NCBI RefSeq assembly: GCF_026343945.1
Contig: NZ_JAPKNJ010000001.1
Span: 1,364,001-1,428,000, forward strand
From: Kaistia algarum
Lineage (GTDB): Bacteria > Pseudomonadota > Alphaproteobacteria > Rhizobiales > Kaistiaceae
Length of the DNA: 64,000 nt
Reading direction: 5' to 3'
Below are positions 51,725 to 61,907 of this stretch, piece by piece. Numbering within the stretch: position 1 is the stretch's first letter; each line of letters begins with the position of its first letter. Both the position numbers and the translations under genes were made by a program. The notes below the pieces were generated by a model. It did not search any database. It was not told where the DNA came from and saw only the letters and a list, made by a program, of their open reading frames with translations.

Positions 51725-53271
51725 AACAGGCTCTCCTGCGACGCCGCCTTCGGTTTCGTCCGGCTCTTTGGCTTCGGCGGCACGGGCGAGCCGACGGCCA
51801 CGGCGCTCAGCTTGCCGTCCTGCAACTCGATCGTCAGCGCGTCACCGGGCGCAACCGTGGCGGCAAGGCGAACCGGGGCTCCGGCGGCATCGGTCACCAG
51901 CGCATAGCCACGCGCAAGCACGCTTTTATAAGAGAGCGTATCCACGAGGCGCGAGGCGCGATCGAAGCGGTCTCGGCTTCTCTCGACGATCCGCGCGAAG
52001 GCACGCCCGCCGCGCTCGTCGGCCTGGCGGAGGCGCTCGCGGCCTCGCGCCACGCGCTCGCCGAGCGGCTCGATCCGCAGCCGGCCAGCCAGACGGGCAA
52101 AGGCCGCGCGCTTGCGTTCGGCATGGACAACCAGCGCCCTGCCCTGCCGCGCCGAAAGCGCGTCCAGCCGCTCCTCCGCGCGGGCAACGAGACGGCCGAG
52201 TGAAGCGGGATTCAGTCGTCCCGCCGAGCGCTCCAGCCGGGCGCGATGGGCGAGCGTATTGGCGGAAAGGCTGCGCCCGAGGCGCGCCGACACCTCGTCG
52301 AACGAGCGGCGCGGCACGGCGAGCAGATCGTCGAGCCTCGGCAGCGCGCGGACGGCGGCGCGCAGATCGCGCCTGCGACCCTCGACATGGCGCAGCATGG
52401 CGCCGTCGAGGCGGCGCGCGAGATCGGCGACCGTGCCGACCAGTTCCGAGCGCACCGGCACCGCCATCTCGGCCGCGCCGGTCGGCGTCGGTGCACGCAG
52501 ATCGGCGGCGAAATCGATCAAGGTCGTATCGGTCTCGTGGCCGACGGCCGAGATCAGCGGGATATCGGAGGCGGCCGCGGCGCGAACGACGATTTCCTCG
52601 TTGAAGCCCCAGAGATCTTCAAGGCTGCCGCCGCCGCGCGCGACGATCAGCACGTCCGGCCGTGGGATCGGCCCACCGGGCGCGATCGCATTGAAGCCGG
52701 CGATCACCGCCGCGACCTCAGCGGCCGAGGTCTCGCCCTGGACGCGCACCGGCCAGACCAGAACCTTGACCGGGAAGCGATCGGCAAGGCGGTGCAGGAT
52801 ATCGCGGATGACAGCGCCGGTCGGCGAGGTGACCACGCCGATCACGCGCGGCAGATAGGGGATGGGGCGCTTGCGGGCGCTCTCGAACAGACCCTCGGCG
52901 GCGAGCCTTCGGCGGCGCTCTTCCAGCAGCGCCATCAGCGCGCCGACGCCGGCCGGTTCCAACTGTTCGATGACGATCTGGTATTTCGACGAGCCCGGGA
53001 AGGTGGTGAGCTTGCCGGTCGCGATCACCTCCATGCCCTCTTCGGGACGGAAGCGGATGCGGCCGAAATTGCCCTTCCAGATCACCGCCTCGATCTTGGC
53101 GCGGTCGTCTTTGAGCGCGAAATAGGCATGGCCGGAGGAATGCGGCCCGCGATAGCCGGAAATCTCGCCGCGCACGCGGACATAGCCATAGGCCTCCTCG
53201 ACGGTGCGCTTCAGCGCCAGCGAGATTTCGGAGACGGAATATTCGGTGGCGTTGGACGGGGATTCGGGCAT
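51721..53271 (-). CDS. xseA: exodeoxyribonuclease VII large subunit
   Basis: A 516-residue XseA: an N-terminal OB-fold ([40 protein letters not shown]), then the catalytic domain with [30 protein letters not shown] and [28 protein letters not shown], and a long Arg-rich helical region at the C-terminus. It degrades single-stranded DNA with XseB, in mismatch repair and recombination. I use Met 53271, which GGAGG precedes by 5 bases, over GTG 53283. It overlaps the IlvB-like gene by 3 bp at the stops. Confidence 0.97.
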   Translation of the reverse strand: MPESPSNATEYSVSEISLALKRTVEEAYGYVRVRGEISGYRGPHSSGHAYFALKDDRAKIEAVIWKGNFGRIRFRPEEGMEVIATGKLTTFPGSSKYQIVIEQLEPAGVGALMALLEERRRRLAAEGLFESARKRPIPYLPRVIGVVTSPTGAVIRDILHRLADRFPVKVLVWPVRVQGETSAAEVAAVIAGFNAIAPGGPIPRPDVLIVARGGGSLEDLWGFNEEIVVRAAAASDIPLISAVGHETDTTLIDFAADLRAPTPTGAAEMAVPVRSELVGTVADLARRLDGAMLRHVEGRRRDLRAAVRALPRLDDLLAVPRRSFDEVSARLGRSLSANTLAHRARLERSAGRLNPASLGRLVARAEERLDALSARQGRALVVHAERKRAAFARLAGRLRIEPLGERVARGRERLRQADERGGRAFARIVERSRDRFDRASRLVDTLSYKSVLARGYALVTDAAGAPVRLAATVAPGDALTIELQDGKLSAVAVGSPVPPKPKSRTKPKAASQESLF

Positions 53272-53374
53272 GGGGTCCTCCACTCCTGAATGCCCGCCGT
53301 CTCCGCGCCGGTCAAGCCAGGCGTTGCCAGCAATGGGACTTGCGGCCCGGACGCGGCTTGCGTATCGCTCGCTT

Positions 53375-54124
53375 ATGTCCCGCTACGATTTCACCTCACA
53401 AAGGCTGTTCCTCGACGCCGACCTCGGTGCCAGTGAGACCGTGCCGCTCGATCGCGACCAGGCGAATTATCTGGTCAATGTCCTGCGCCTGAGCCCCGGC
53501 GCCGGGGTCCTCGTCTTCAACGGGCGCGACGGCGAATGGCGCGCCGCGCTGGAGGGCGATCGCAAGCGTGCCGCGCTCCGCATCGAGGACCAGACGCGCG
53601 AACAGACGCGGCCGCCGGACCTGCACTATCTCTTCGCGCCGCTGAAGCAGGCGCGGCTCGACTACATGGTGCAGAAGGCGGTCGAGATGGGCGCCGGAAG
53701 GCTGCGGCCGGTGATCACGCGGCATACCCAGGTGCATCGGCTGAATGGCGAAAGGCTGCGCGCCAACGCCATCGAGGCGGCCGAGCAATGCGGCATCCTG
53801 ACGATTCCCGCGATCGACGAGCCGGTGGCGCTCGGCGATGTGCTGGCGCGCTGGACTGCCGAATCCGGCGAGCGGCGGATCCTGTTCTGCGACGAGGACG
53901 AGACCGGCGCCGATCCAGCGGCGCGGCTCCGGGCCCTGCCACCCGCCCCGATCGCCGTTCTGATCGGACCCGAAGGCGGCTTCTCGGCGGAGGAGCGGGC
54001 GCTGCTGGCGAGCCTGCCCTTCGTCACGCCGATCGCGCTCGGACCGCGCATCCTCAGAGCCGACACGGCGGCGGTAGCGGCCCTGGCGCTGGTTCAAGCC
54101 GCGATCGGCGACTGGCGGAGTTGA
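53375..54124 (+). CDS. rsmE: 16S rRNA (uracil-1498-N3)-methyltransferase RsmE
   Basis: A 249-residue SPOUT methyltransferase. The N-terminal PUA-like part has [10 protein letters not shown] and [19 protein letters not shown] text (NYLVNVLRL); the knot domain has [30 protein letters not shown] and the closing [20 protein letters not shown], which forms the SAM pocket. It methylates U1498 in the ribosomal decoding region. The Met at 53375 fits the family start; the frame upstream overlaps xseA. It is convergent with the TadG-like gene, 4 bp apart. Confidence 0.96.
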   Translation: MSRYDFTSQRLFLDADLGASETVPLDRDQANYLVNVLRLSPGAGVLVFNGRDGEWRAALEGDRKRAALRIEDQTREQTRPPDLHYLFAPLKQARLDYMVQKAVEMGAGRLRPVITRHTQVHRLNGERLRANAIEAAEQCGILTIPAIDEPVALGDVLARWTAESGERRILFCDEDETGADPAARLRALPPAPIAVLIGPEGGFSAEERALLASLPFVTPIALGPRILRADTAAVAALALVQAAIGDWRS

Positions 54125-54128
54125 AGGC

Positions 54129-55610
54129 CTATTTCGACAGGCGGAGCTTGTTCATGTCCTCGGCAATCTGAGAGAAGGCGGCGAGAAGGGCCGCTGAATC
54201 GGCGGCGTCGTAGAAATTTCCGTCGTTGGACGCACAGTTCTTCAGCATTGTCTTCGCCTCGGTCGCGCCCGAGATCGAACTGTCGAGCGCGTAGGCAACC
54301 GTGAAGACCTCGATGTTCTTCGCCTTGATATTGTTGCAGAGCTCGGTCGTCCAAGTGTTGGTCTGCGTCGCGATCTTGGTCGAGCCGTCGGAATTCGTGC
54401 CGGGGCTCTTATCGTGACGTCCGAAGCTGGTGCTGGTCTTGTTGGTGGTCGTGTTGCGCAGAACGGTGTTGAAACCGTCCGTCATCAGAACGAGCGCCTT
54501 GCTTGGATTGATGTTGCGACCGGAGCTGTCATAGGCAGCCGCCTCGGTGAGCGGGACGGCGGAGGATAAGGCGTTGAAGCCCCAAGCAAGTCCCGAAGGG
54601 ATATAGGTGTTGTCCTTGGCCGTCAGACCGGAAATCGTGCTCTTGACCGTCGCAACATTGGTAGTCAGCGGGATCATCTGGCTGTTGCAGGTCAGATCGA
54701 TATAGCCCGGATAGACGCGGGATGAATTGTCGTCCGTGACGTTGTCCGGATAATTGGGCGAGCCAACGCAGCCTGAGAAGACGTGCGGAGTCGTCTTGGC
54801 TGCATAGCAGGTTCCCTTCTTTGGCGGATCATAGGTGACGGTGTGCGAAGCCGTGCAGGTCGTCGTCGAGCAGGTCGTGGTATAGGGAACGCCGTCGCTA
54901 TATTTGGTGCAGCTCGTCTTGGTCGTAGTCGACTTGTCGCAGACCGTGGCGCTGGTGACATCGGGATCGCAATAGGCATCCTTGGTCGTATTGTAGTCGT
55001 CGGGAACACTGACCCAAGGCTGCGTGCGGTTGGCGACACCGATATTGACGTATTGTCCGTATGGGATCACGGCGATCTTGACGTCGGCCTTGGGGTCGGC
55101 GGTGATCTTGGTAACCAGATCGGTCGCCGCCTGCTTGAGGCTCGACATCTTCGTTGCCGGCTGGTTCATCGACGCCGTCGTATCCAGCACCAGCGCCACT
55201 TCGAGCTTGTTGATGCTACGCACCGCCTGGCTGGCGACCGCGATCGGCAGGCTTGAGACGCCAAGGATGCTGGCGACCGTCGTCGGGACGGTGCCGGACA
55301 CGGTGACGTCGATCTTGCCGCCCGCCTGCGAGAAGCTGGCGATCTTCCAGCTACCGATCGTCTGGTCCTTGAGCTGGGTATTGACCCAGTCCGTTATCAT
55401 CGCCTTGGCGGCATCGTCGGACATGGACGATTTGGAGCCCACCGCGATCAGGGCCGAGTCGAGCGCATCGGCCATGCGTGACCTGGCGACGCTCGCCCGC
55501 CCATAGTCAACCGCTGCGCCCGTGGCGCCGAGAAGCGGTATGGCGGCAAGCGCAAAGGCAACCGCCACATTGCCCCGGCGATCCCGGCGAAAGAAATCGA
55601 AAAACCACAT
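54129..55610 (-). CDS. TadG-like pilus-assembly/VWA-domain protein
   Basis: A 493-residue protein with a Tad-type N-terminus (FFRRDRRGNVAVAFALAAIPLLGATGAAVDYGR) giving one membrane anchor, then a VWA domain starting near residue 135 (KLEVALVLDTTASMN). The MIDAS motif reads DTTAS where DxSxS is usual. A large Cys/Thr-rich insertion (residues about 210-290, about a dozen cysteines) interrupts it, and LVLMTDGFNT is the next MIDAS part. TadG-type proteins sit at the Flp pilus and in surface adhesion. The other tad genes are absent from the window, so this is an orphan copy. Confidence 0.85.
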   Translation of the reverse strand: MWFFDFFRRDRRGNVAVAFALAAIPLLGATGAAVDYGRASVARSRMADALDSALIAVGSKSSMSDDAAKAMITDWVNTQLKDQTIGSWKIASFSQAGGKIDVTVSGTVPTTVASILGVSSLPIAVASQAVRSINKLEVALVLDTTASMNQPATKMSSLKQAATDLVTKITADPKADVKIAVIPYGQYVNIGVANRTQPWVSVPDDYNTTKDAYCDPDVTSATVCDKSTTTKTSCTKYSDGVPYTTTCSTTTCTASHTVTYDPPKKGTCYAAKTTPHVFSGCVGSPNYPDNVTDDNSSRVYPGYIDLTCNSQMIPLTTNVATVKSTISGLTAKDNTYIPSGLAWGFNALSSAVPLTEAAAYDSSGRNINPSKALVLMTDGFNTVLRNTTTNKTSTSFGRHDKSPGTNSDGSTKIATQTNTWTTELCNNIKAKNIEVFTVAYALDSSISGATEAKTMLKNCASNDGNFYDAADSAALLAAFSQIAEDMNKLRLSK

Positions 55611-55775
55611 GGTCCAGCCCGCGCATCCAACCCGAATGCGGTCGATATGCGAGCTGAACCAGTAAACGAGACCTTAACAAATAATATTGGATTTAAACTT
55701 GATAAAGACCTCATTTAATCCAATTGCGATAATCCTTACTATCGATTCATAGATCGATAACCATACGCTCCTCGC
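55611..55775 (-). promoter_or_regulatory. AT-rich promoter region of the TadG-like gene
   Basis: An AT-rich 165-bp gap upstream of the TadG-like start and downstream of the acetoacetyl-CoA synthetase stop. ATCGAT occurs at 55741 and 55753 around TCATAG, a possible operator. No gene is seen. Confidence 0.4.
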
Positions 55776-57737
55776 TCATTCGCGCAGCGATGGAACGTCT
55801 CTGAAGAAGGCGAGCGCTTCCGGATTGGCGAGGGCTTCCTGGTTCTTGACCGGGCGGCCATGCACCACCTCGCGAACGGCCAGTTCGACGATCTTGCCGG
55901 ACTTGGTGCGCGGGATGTCGGGAACCGCGACGATGCGGGCCGGCACGTGGCGCGGTGTGCAGCCGGTGCGGATGCGGGTGCGGATCACCGCCTGCAGCGC
56001 GTCGTCGAGGTCGATACCTTCGCGCAGGCGCACGAACAGCACGACGCGGACATCATGGTCCCAGTCCTGGCCGATTGCCAAGGCTTCCAGGACTTCCGGA
56101 ATCTGCTCGACCTGGTTGTAGATCTCGGCGGTGCCGATGCGGACGCCGCCGGGATTGAGCGTCGCATCGGAACGGCCATGGATAACCAGGCCGCCATGCT
56201 CCGTCCATTCGGCGAAATCGCCATGACACCAGACATTGTCGAAGCGCTCGAAATAGGCGGCGTGATAGCGCGCGCCGTCCGGATCGTTCCAGAAGCCGAC
56301 CGGCATGGACGGAAACGCCTTACGGCAGACGAGTTCGCCCTTGCCGGCATCCATATGCCGTCCGTCATCGTCCCAGACATCGACGGCGAGGCCGAGACCC
56401 GGCCCCTGGATCTCGCCCTTCCAGGCCGGCTTGCCCGGAATGCCGAGCACGAAGCAGGAGACGATGTCGGTGCCGCCCGAGATTGAGGCCAGATGAATGT
56501 CGTGCCTGATGCCCTCATAGACGAAGGCGAAGCTCTCCGGCGAGAGCGGTGAGCCGGTCGACGTCATCATGGCCAGCGACGAGAGGTCATGCGTCTCGAT
56601 GGGGCGCAGGCCCGCCTTGGCGACGCTGTCGATGAACTTCGCCGAAGTGCCGAAAAGCGTCATGCGCTCGGCGTCAGCATAGTCGAACAGGATGTTGCCG
56701 CTCGGATGGAAGGGCGAGCCGTCATAGAGCAGCAGCGTCGCGCCGGTGGCGAGGCCCGAGGCAAGCCAGTTCCACATCATCCAGCCGCAGGTCGTGAAAT
56801 AGAACAGCCGGTCGCCCTCGCCGATGCCGCAATGGAGATGGATCTCCTTCAGATGCTGCAGCAATGTCCCACCGGCGGAATGGACGATGCATTTCGGCAC
56901 GCCCGTCGTTCCGGACGAGAACATGATGTAGAGCGGATGCGAAAACGGCATCGACACGGTCTCGACCGGCTTCGCCAAGTAAGGCTCCAACGCCACACGG
57001 AACGTGACCGCATGAGGCAAGCCGGCGGCGACGGCATCCGCCGTGCCGATATAGGGAACGATCAGCACCTGCGCCGCTGTCGGCAGTTGCGGCACGATCT
57101 CGGCCAGCTTCGGGGCGAGGTCGATCGTCTTGCCGGCGTAATAATAGCCATCGCAGGCAACGAACACCTTGGGCTCGATCTGGCCGAAACGGTCGAGCAC
57201 GCCGCGCGGGCCGAAATCCGGCGAGCAGGAGGAGAACACCGCGCCGATCGAGGCGGTCGCCAGCATCAGCGCGATCGTCTCCGGCCGGTTGGGCATCATG
57301 GCGGCGACGCGGTCTCCCGGCTCGACACCGGACGCGCGAAGCCATTGCTGCAGGCGCGAGACGAGATCATGCAGCTCGTTCCAGGAGAGCCGACGTCGCA
57401 CGCGGTCCTCACCCCAGAACACCAGCGCGTCGTCTGTGCCGTGCCGGCGCAGCAGATTGGCGGCGAAATTCAGCTTGGCATCGGGAAAGAAGCGGGCGCC
57501 CGGCATCTGGTCGCCAGCGACGAGGCGTCGCTCGCCCTTGTCGCCGGAAACGCCGCAGAAATCCCAGACGAGGTCCCAGAACGCGGCTCGGTCCTCGATG
57601 GACCAGGCATGGAGCGCGTCGTGATCGGGCAACGCACGTCCGGCCCGCGTCGCGGCAGCCGCGCGGAATCGCGTCATCGGATGGCGGCGCATGCGCTCTT
57701 CGGACGGCGTCCACAGGGGCGAGGATTCCATAAGCAT
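55776..57737 (-). CDS. acetoacetyl-CoA synthetase
   Basis: A 653-residue adenylate-forming enzyme: [10 protein letters not shown] at the start, the ATP motif [37 protein letters not shown] and the C-terminal [19 protein letters not shown] with the acetylation/catalytic lysine. The [14 protein letters not shown] block and PLWTPS start separate it from acetyl-CoA synthetases. It activates acetoacetate, used with polyhydroxybutyrate or ketone-body turnover. Met codons at 57737 and 57731 are both possible starts; the earlier 57812 adds unconserved residues. It is divergent from the AsmA gene. Confidence 0.94.
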   Translation of the reverse strand: MLMESSPLWTPSEERMRRHPMTRFRAAAATRAGRALPDHDALHAWSIEDRAAFWDLVWDFCGVSGDKGERRLVAGDQMPGARFFPDAKLNFAANLLRRHGTDDALVFWGEDRVRRRLSWNELHDLVSRLQQWLRASGVEPGDRVAAMMPNRPETIALMLATASIGAVFSSCSPDFGPRGVLDRFGQIEPKVFVACDGYYYAGKTIDLAPKLAEIVPQLPTAAQVLIVPYIGTADAVAAGLPHAVTFRVALEPYLAKPVETVSMPFSHPLYIMFSSGTTGVPKCIVHSAGGTLLQHLKEIHLHCGIGEGDRLFYFTTCGWMMWNWLASGLATGATLLLYDGSPFHPSGNILFDYADAERMTLFGTSAKFIDSVAKAGLRPIETHDLSSLAMMTSTGSPLSPESFAFVYEGIRHDIHLASISGGTDIVSCFVLGIPGKPAWKGEIQGPGLGLAVDVWDDDGRHMDAGKGELVCRKAFPSMPVGFWNDPDGARYHAAYFERFDNVWCHGDFAEWTEHGGLVIHGRSDATLNPGGVRIGTAEIYNQVEQIPEVLEALAIGQDWDHDVRVVLFVRLREGIDLDDALQAVIRTRIRTGCTPRHVPARIVAVPDIPRTKSGKIVELAVREVVHGRPVKNQEALANPEALAFFRDVPSLRE

Positions 57738-57942
57738 CTCACACGGTCCGAGGCGCCGGAAACCTCCGGCAGGAATGCATTGCGGTGCGGCACAAATGCG
57801 CCACAGAACCATTGGATAACCGGATCATACGTGCGAGTCACGTGCCGCAAGCCGTTCGGTTTTCGGCGGAATCGTTGCGTCGCGGCCGGATTGTGCCTAT
57901 CCCCTTGGCCGTTGCGCGCAGCACCAATTGCCATCGGGTAGA

Positions 57943-59763
57943 ATGAAAAGGCTCGCTTCCCTCTCCATCGCACTCGTCGTGCTCGTCGGCGCCTTCATCA
58001 TCACTGCGCCGAGCCTCGTCTCGATCGAGGTGGTGCGCCGCTCGCTCGCCTATGAGATCGCCGGCTGGGGCGGCAGCGCCCTGACGTTCGAAGGCACGCC
58101 GACGGTCGCGTTCCGCCCGTATCTCACCGTCACGTTCCCGAAGGCTCGCATCGCATCCAGCCGGAACGGCGAAACGCTCGTTTCCATGGACCAGCTCTCC
58201 GCGCAGGTTCCGCTGCTGCCGCTCCTCTTCCAGGGACGGATCGAGCCTTCCGCCTTCGATTTCCGCAAGCCGGAGTTTCATTTCGAGAGCGACGCTGCCG
58301 GCCGACCGAACTGGACGCTGCCCTACGGCCTCGATTCCACCAGCCGCGTCAGCCGCCTCACCGTGACGGGTGGTTCGATCCACTATCGCGCCGCCGACGG
58401 CCGTGTCGTCGATATCGGCGACGTCGACGCGGTGCTGCGCTGGCCAAGCGTAGCCGGGGCCGCCAGCTTCGAGGGCAGCGCCAGTTGGAGAGGACAGTCC
58501 GGCGACTTTTCGGCCTCGATCGGATCGCTGCGCGATTTCTTCGGCGGCCAGCCGACGGCGCTGCAATTCGCGCTCGCCTCGACGCCGCTGCGCACGACGT
58601 TCAACGGCCAGGTCCAGTCGGTGGACGGCCTCACCGCCAATGGCGAAATTTCGGCCGAGACTCCTTCGATCCGGCAGCTCGGCGACATATTCGGCTGGAA
58701 GCTGTCGGAACATACCGCCTATGGCGCGGCGTCGCTGCGCACTTCGCTTTCCTTTGCCCGGGGTGTCGCGACGATGGCCGATGCCGCGCTCTCCATCGAT
58801 GGCAGCGACGGCGAAGGCGCGCTCGCGCTCGACCTGACCGGTCCGCGGCCTTCGCTGCAGGCGACTTTGGCATTCGACGATTTCGAGGCAGCGCCACTGG
58901 TGGAGCTTGCATCCAGTTTCGTCCGGGACGTTCGTGCCACGCCGGATGCGCCGATCGATCCCGCCCCGATGCGCTGGGTCGATTTCGATATGCGCCTTTC
59001 CACCGAACGTCTTCTCTATAGCGGAAGCAATATCGGCCGGGTCGCCGGTTCGGCCGCGCTGCGGGACGGGCGGCTCGATATTGCCCTTGCCGACATGCGG
59101 CTGTTCGACGGGCGCCTGTCAGGAAACGTGACGGCGGATGCCAGTGGACCGCGCCCATCGGCCGCGCTTCGCCTGCGCCTCGACAGCCTGCCGCTGAAGT
59201 CCCTTCCCAATGACTGGCTGCCGCTGCTCTCCGCTCGCGGAACGGCCGAAGGCACGCTCAACCTCGAAGCGGCAGGCAACCACTGGAGCGAGTTCTCCGC
59301 ATCGCTCTCCGGCGATGGCGATCTCGTAATTACCGACGGCGGTCTTGACGGCGTCGACTTGACGGCACTGCGCAACGGCTGGGGCAGCGCCGATACGACC
59401 GCCCGGGCCGCTATATCGGGATCGACCCGCTTCAGCACGGCAAGTTGCGCCGTGACGATACGAGGCGATGTCGCCCGGGTCGATCAGGCCGAGGCAACCG
59501 GCAGCGATTTCAAGGTGAGCCTGGCAGGCGCCGCCGCGCTCGCCGATTCCGGCTATGACCTGCGCGGCGAAATCCGCTTTGGCACCGCGACGGGTTCGGC
59601 GGCGGAGCCGGTTCCCTTTACCGTACATGGCGACGGCAAGGGCGCACCGATCTTCGCGCCGGATCCGGCGCCGATGCGGCGAAGCGAGCAGGGCTCGGCC
59701 GGAGACGTCGCTCCGGTCCGCCTCACCGATCGGATCGTGCCGGCGGAATTCTTCGCGCGCTGA
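57943..59763 (+). CDS. AsmA-family envelope protein
   Basis: A 606-residue protein with one N-terminal membrane anchor (LASLSIALVVLVGAFIITAPSLV) and a long beta-rich periplasmic part. ALTFEGTPTVAFRPYLTVTFPKARI and the C-terminal block (LSGDGDLVITDGGLDGVDLTAL) are characteristic of AsmA proteins, which take part in outer-membrane assembly and phospholipid transport. ATG 57943 is used; TTG 57928 upstream is possible. It is 74 bp from the EF-hand gene. Confidence 0.87.
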   Translation: MKRLASLSIALVVLVGAFIITAPSLVSIEVVRRSLAYEIAGWGGSALTFEGTPTVAFRPYLTVTFPKARIASSRNGETLVSMDQLSAQVPLLPLLFQGRIEPSAFDFRKPEFHFESDAAGRPNWTLPYGLDSTSRVSRLTVTGGSIHYRAADGRVVDIGDVDAVLRWPSVAGAASFEGSASWRGQSGDFSASIGSLRDFFGGQPTALQFALASTPLRTTFNGQVQSVDGLTANGEISAETPSIRQLGDIFGWKLSEHTAYGAASLRTSLSFARGVATMADAALSIDGSDGEGALALDLTGPRPSLQATLAFDDFEAAPLVELASSFVRDVRATPDAPIDPAPMRWVDFDMRLSTERLLYSGSNIGRVAGSAALRDGRLDIALADMRLFDGRLSGNVTADASGPRPSAALRLRLDSLPLKSLPNDWLPLLSARGTAEGTLNLEAAGNHWSEFSASLSGDGDLVITDGGLDGVDLTALRNGWGSADTTARAAISGSTRFSTASCAVTIRGDVARVDQAEATGSDFKVSLAGAAALADSGYDLRGEIRFGTATGSAAEPVPFTVHGDGKGAPIFAPDPAPMRRSEQGSAGDVAPVRLTDRIVPAEFFAR

Positions 59764-59837
59764 CGTAGGAACACGGTCCCTGGTGCGTGAAGAGATCAGG
59801 AGCGGCACTCGCCGGTCCGATCGTACCCGGAGTTCCG

Positions 59838-60362
59838 ATGAAAAAGCTGATCATTTCCGCTGGCCTCGCCATGATGGCCGCCTCGCTCGCCCTGCCGGCC
59901 GCGGCAGACGAGCCGGCGCCGCCGCGCGCCAAGATGATGTTCTGGTTCCTCGACAGGAATGGCGACGGCTTCATCGATGCCAGCGAGATCGAGGCGTTCC
60001 GCACCGCGCAGTTCCGCTCGATCGACCAAGATGGCAGTGGCACGCTCACCAAGGCCGAAGCGACCACGATGATCGAGACGGCGCGGCGTCCCGGACATGG
60101 CGGCAAGATGGATGGGGCCAAGCCGGACAAGGTGAAGCTCGACAAGGACGAGGCGCGAGGCGAGCGCTTCGCCAAGCGCGAGGCGGCCATGCTTCGCCGG
60201 CTGGGCTTCACGGGCGATGTCGAAACGATCACGCTGGCCGAATTCGTCGCCAAGGAGCCGGGCTGGTTCAAGCGCGCCGACAAGAACGCCGATGGCAAGA
60301 TCGATCAGGCCGAGTTCCTCGCCTCTTGGGGTAGCAAGGCGCATCGGGCAATGCCAGACTGA
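59838..60362 (+). CDS. exported EF-hand protein
   Basis: A 174-residue protein with a signal peptide (KKLIISAGLAMMAASLALPAAA, cleaved near ADE) and three calcium-binding EF-hand loops: DRNGDGFIDASE, DQDGSGTLTKAE and DKNADGKIDQAE. Between them lies a Lys/Asp-rich linker. It probably senses or buffers calcium or another divalent metal in the periplasm. GGAG lies 5-6 bases before the ATG. The sigma-factor gene starts shortly after its stop, and this pairing with an ECF system recurs in Rhizobiales, as I recall. Confidence 0.9.
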   Translation: MKKLIISAGLAMMAASLALPAAADEPAPPRAKMMFWFLDRNGDGFIDASEIEAFRTAQFRSIDQDGSGTLTKAEATTMIETARRPGHGGKMDGAKPDKVKLDKDEARGERFAKREAAMLRRLGFTGDVETITLAEFVAKEPGWFKRADKNADGKIDQAEFLASWGSKAHRAMPD

Positions 60363-60441
60363 GGAAAATGCCGTGCGGGCAGCGTTCGGCGACTGGGGGA
60401 GGACGGGTGGTATTCACCCCGCCCGAGAGCCTTATCGGAAG

Positions 60442-61035
60442 GTGAGCTTGCCCCCAGCGACGCCGTCGGACGATCCTGACGCCTTGCTCGCCGTCCGCCT
60501 CCAGGCCGGCGACGAGCAGGCCCTTGGTCTGCTCATGGCAAGGCATGGCGGAAGATTGCGGCAGCTCGCCCGGCGCATGACCGGGCGGGCCGACGAGGCC
60601 GAGGACATCGTGCAGGAGGCGTTCGTCGCAATATGGCGCCGCGCGGCCCGGATCGAAGTCGGTCAGGTCTCCATCGGCGCCTATCTCACCCGCACGGTGA
60701 TCAACCGGTGCATCGATCGATCCCGGCGGGAGCGGATACGCCGATGGATCGGCCTCGACGTCGTTCCCGAAGTTGAGGACGAGGCTCCGGCGGCGGATGA
60801 TGTCATCGAGGCCCGGTCGGAGATGCGGGCGGTCGCCCGTGACCTGACAACGCTGCCGCCGCGACAGCGCGCGGCCATCCTGCTGGTCTCAAGCGGCGAT
60901 CATTCGATCGCCGAGATCGCCGAGACGATGGCGCTCTCCGTGGGGGCGGTGGAGCAATTACTGGTTCGAGCCCGCCGCACGCTGAGGGCGAGGGCGCTCG
61001 AACGGTTGAGGGCCGAAGGAAGTGAGGGGCAATGA
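60442..61035 (+). CDS. ECF sigma-70 family RNA polymerase sigma factor
   Basis: A sigma factor with region 2 (LMARHGGRLRQLARRMTGRADEAEDIVQEAFVAIWRRA) and region 4 (LPPRQRAAILLVSSGDHSIAEIAETMALSVGAVEQLLVRARRTLR). The start is uncertain: GTG 60442, TTG 60448 with GGAAGG before it, or GTG 60373 with GAGG before it are all in frame, and region 2 begins about 25 residues after 60442. It overlaps the next gene (ATGA), which would encode its anti-sigma factor. Together with the periplasmic sensor it forms a three-gene signalling unit. Confidence 0.92.
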   Translation: MSLPPATPSDDPDALLAVRLQAGDEQALGLLMARHGGRLRQLARRMTGRADEAEDIVQEAFVAIWRRAARIEVGQVSIGAYLTRTVINRCIDRSRRERIRRWIGLDVVPEVEDEAPAADDVIEARSEMRAVARDLTTLPPRQRAAILLVSSGDHSIAEIAETMALSVGAVEQLLVRARRTLRARALERLRAEGSEGQ

Positions 61036-61439
61036 ACCAGTTTGACGAGGAGGACGGCATCCGGCGGCTGGAGCATGGTCTCGACCGCTGGGGCTCCGAG
61101 CTTGGCCGCTGGCCGGAGGCGGAGCGCATCACCGCCGAGCGGCTGCTCATCTCCAGCCAACCGGCCCGGCGCATTCATGAGGCGGCAAGGCGGGTGGACG
61201 GCGCACTTTTCGACCTCATGCGCGAAGATACACTCTCCGTTCGACGGTTTGCGCCCCGCGCCGCGATCGTGCAACGGCCATCTTTCCGGCGCATCGCTAC
61301 CTGGGGTTCGGTCGGGCTCGCAGCTTCGCTGGTCGCCGGCTTCGTGATGGGCAGCGTGGTACCGCCGCCGGACGAGGAGATCGGCCCGGTCTATATAGCC
61401 GTCCAGGATGTCGATGCCGGCGACGGAGGCCTGCTGTGA
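61032..61439 (+). CDS. probable membrane-bound anti-sigma factor
   Basis: A 135-residue protein of no named family by eye. A cytosolic helical first part (IRRLEHGLDRWGSELGRWPEAERITAERLLISS) is followed by a membrane segment at about residues 93-112 (WGSVGLAASLVAGFVMGSVV) and a short periplasmic end. The position, directly coupled to the ECF gene and followed by a periplasmic-sensor gene that overlaps it by 4 bp (GTGA), supports an anti-sigma role. GAGGGG is about 5 bases before the ATG. Confidence 0.75.
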   Translation: MNQFDEEDGIRRLEHGLDRWGSELGRWPEAERITAERLLISSQPARRIHEAARRVDGALFDLMREDTLSVRRFAPRAAIVQRPSFRRIATWGSVGLAASLVAGFVMGSVVPPPDEEIGPVYIAVQDVDAGDGGLL

Positions 61440-61894
61440 CCTTGACCGGCCGATGGGCGGCGCTCGTCCTCACAGCACTGGGCCTGTCGCTCTGCGCCAA
61501 TTTCGTCTGGCTCGGCTTTCAGGTCTCCCGTTCCGTCGGACCGGGTCCGCAGCCACCCTCCGCCGAAAGGCTGATTTCGCTCGGGGGTGCCGCGTTGCCC
61601 AAGCCGTTGCGCGCCGAGATCGCTGCGGCGCTGGCGCCGCGACGCGACGATCTCAAGACCGCGTTCCGCCAGATGCGCGACGCGCGGCTTGCGGTCCTGC
61701 AGGCGATGCGGGCCGATCCGCTCGATCCGGCGGACCTGGAAGCCGCGTTCGCCGATCTCCGGCGCCGGCTCGACGAGGTCGCGGCGATCGGCGAGGCGGC
61801 GGTCGTCCAGGGACTCCAGCATGTCTCGCCGGAGATCCGCAGCCAGATCGAAGCATCAGGCAAGCCGAAGGCCACGGTTCGGAAGGACAATTGA
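61436..61894 (+). CDS. periplasmic heavy-metal-sensor-like protein (CnrX/Spy type)
   Basis: A 152-residue protein with an N-terminal membrane anchor (AALVLTALGLSLCANFVWLGF) and a mostly helical periplasmic domain. APRRDDLKTAFRQMRDARLAVLQAMRADPLDPADLEAAFADLRRRLDEV is the helical-hairpin block of heavy-metal-sensor/periplasmic-chaperone families. It starts with GTG overlapping the anti-sigma stop. It would report a periplasmic signal (metal or envelope stress) to the anti-sigma factor. It ends 13 bp from the convergent DUF2239 gene. Confidence 0.83.
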   Translation: MTLTGRWAALVLTALGLSLCANFVWLGFQVSRSVGPGPQPPSAERLISLGGAALPKPLRAEIAAALAPRRDDLKTAFRQMRDARLAVLQAMRADPLDPADLEAAFADLRRRLDEVAAIGEAAVVQGLQHVSPEIRSQIEASGKPKATVRKDN

Positions 61895-61907
61895 TCGAGG
61901 CGAAAAG

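Noticed and set aside
53286..53374. Upstream extension of rsmE (frame open from 53204)
   Set aside because: It overlaps the xseA start region and adds residues not found in RsmE proteins; the Met at 53375 begins the PUA-like domain correctly.
55680..55700. CtrA site before the TadG-like gene
   Set aside because: TTAA elements are there, but separated by about 15 bases rather than 7.
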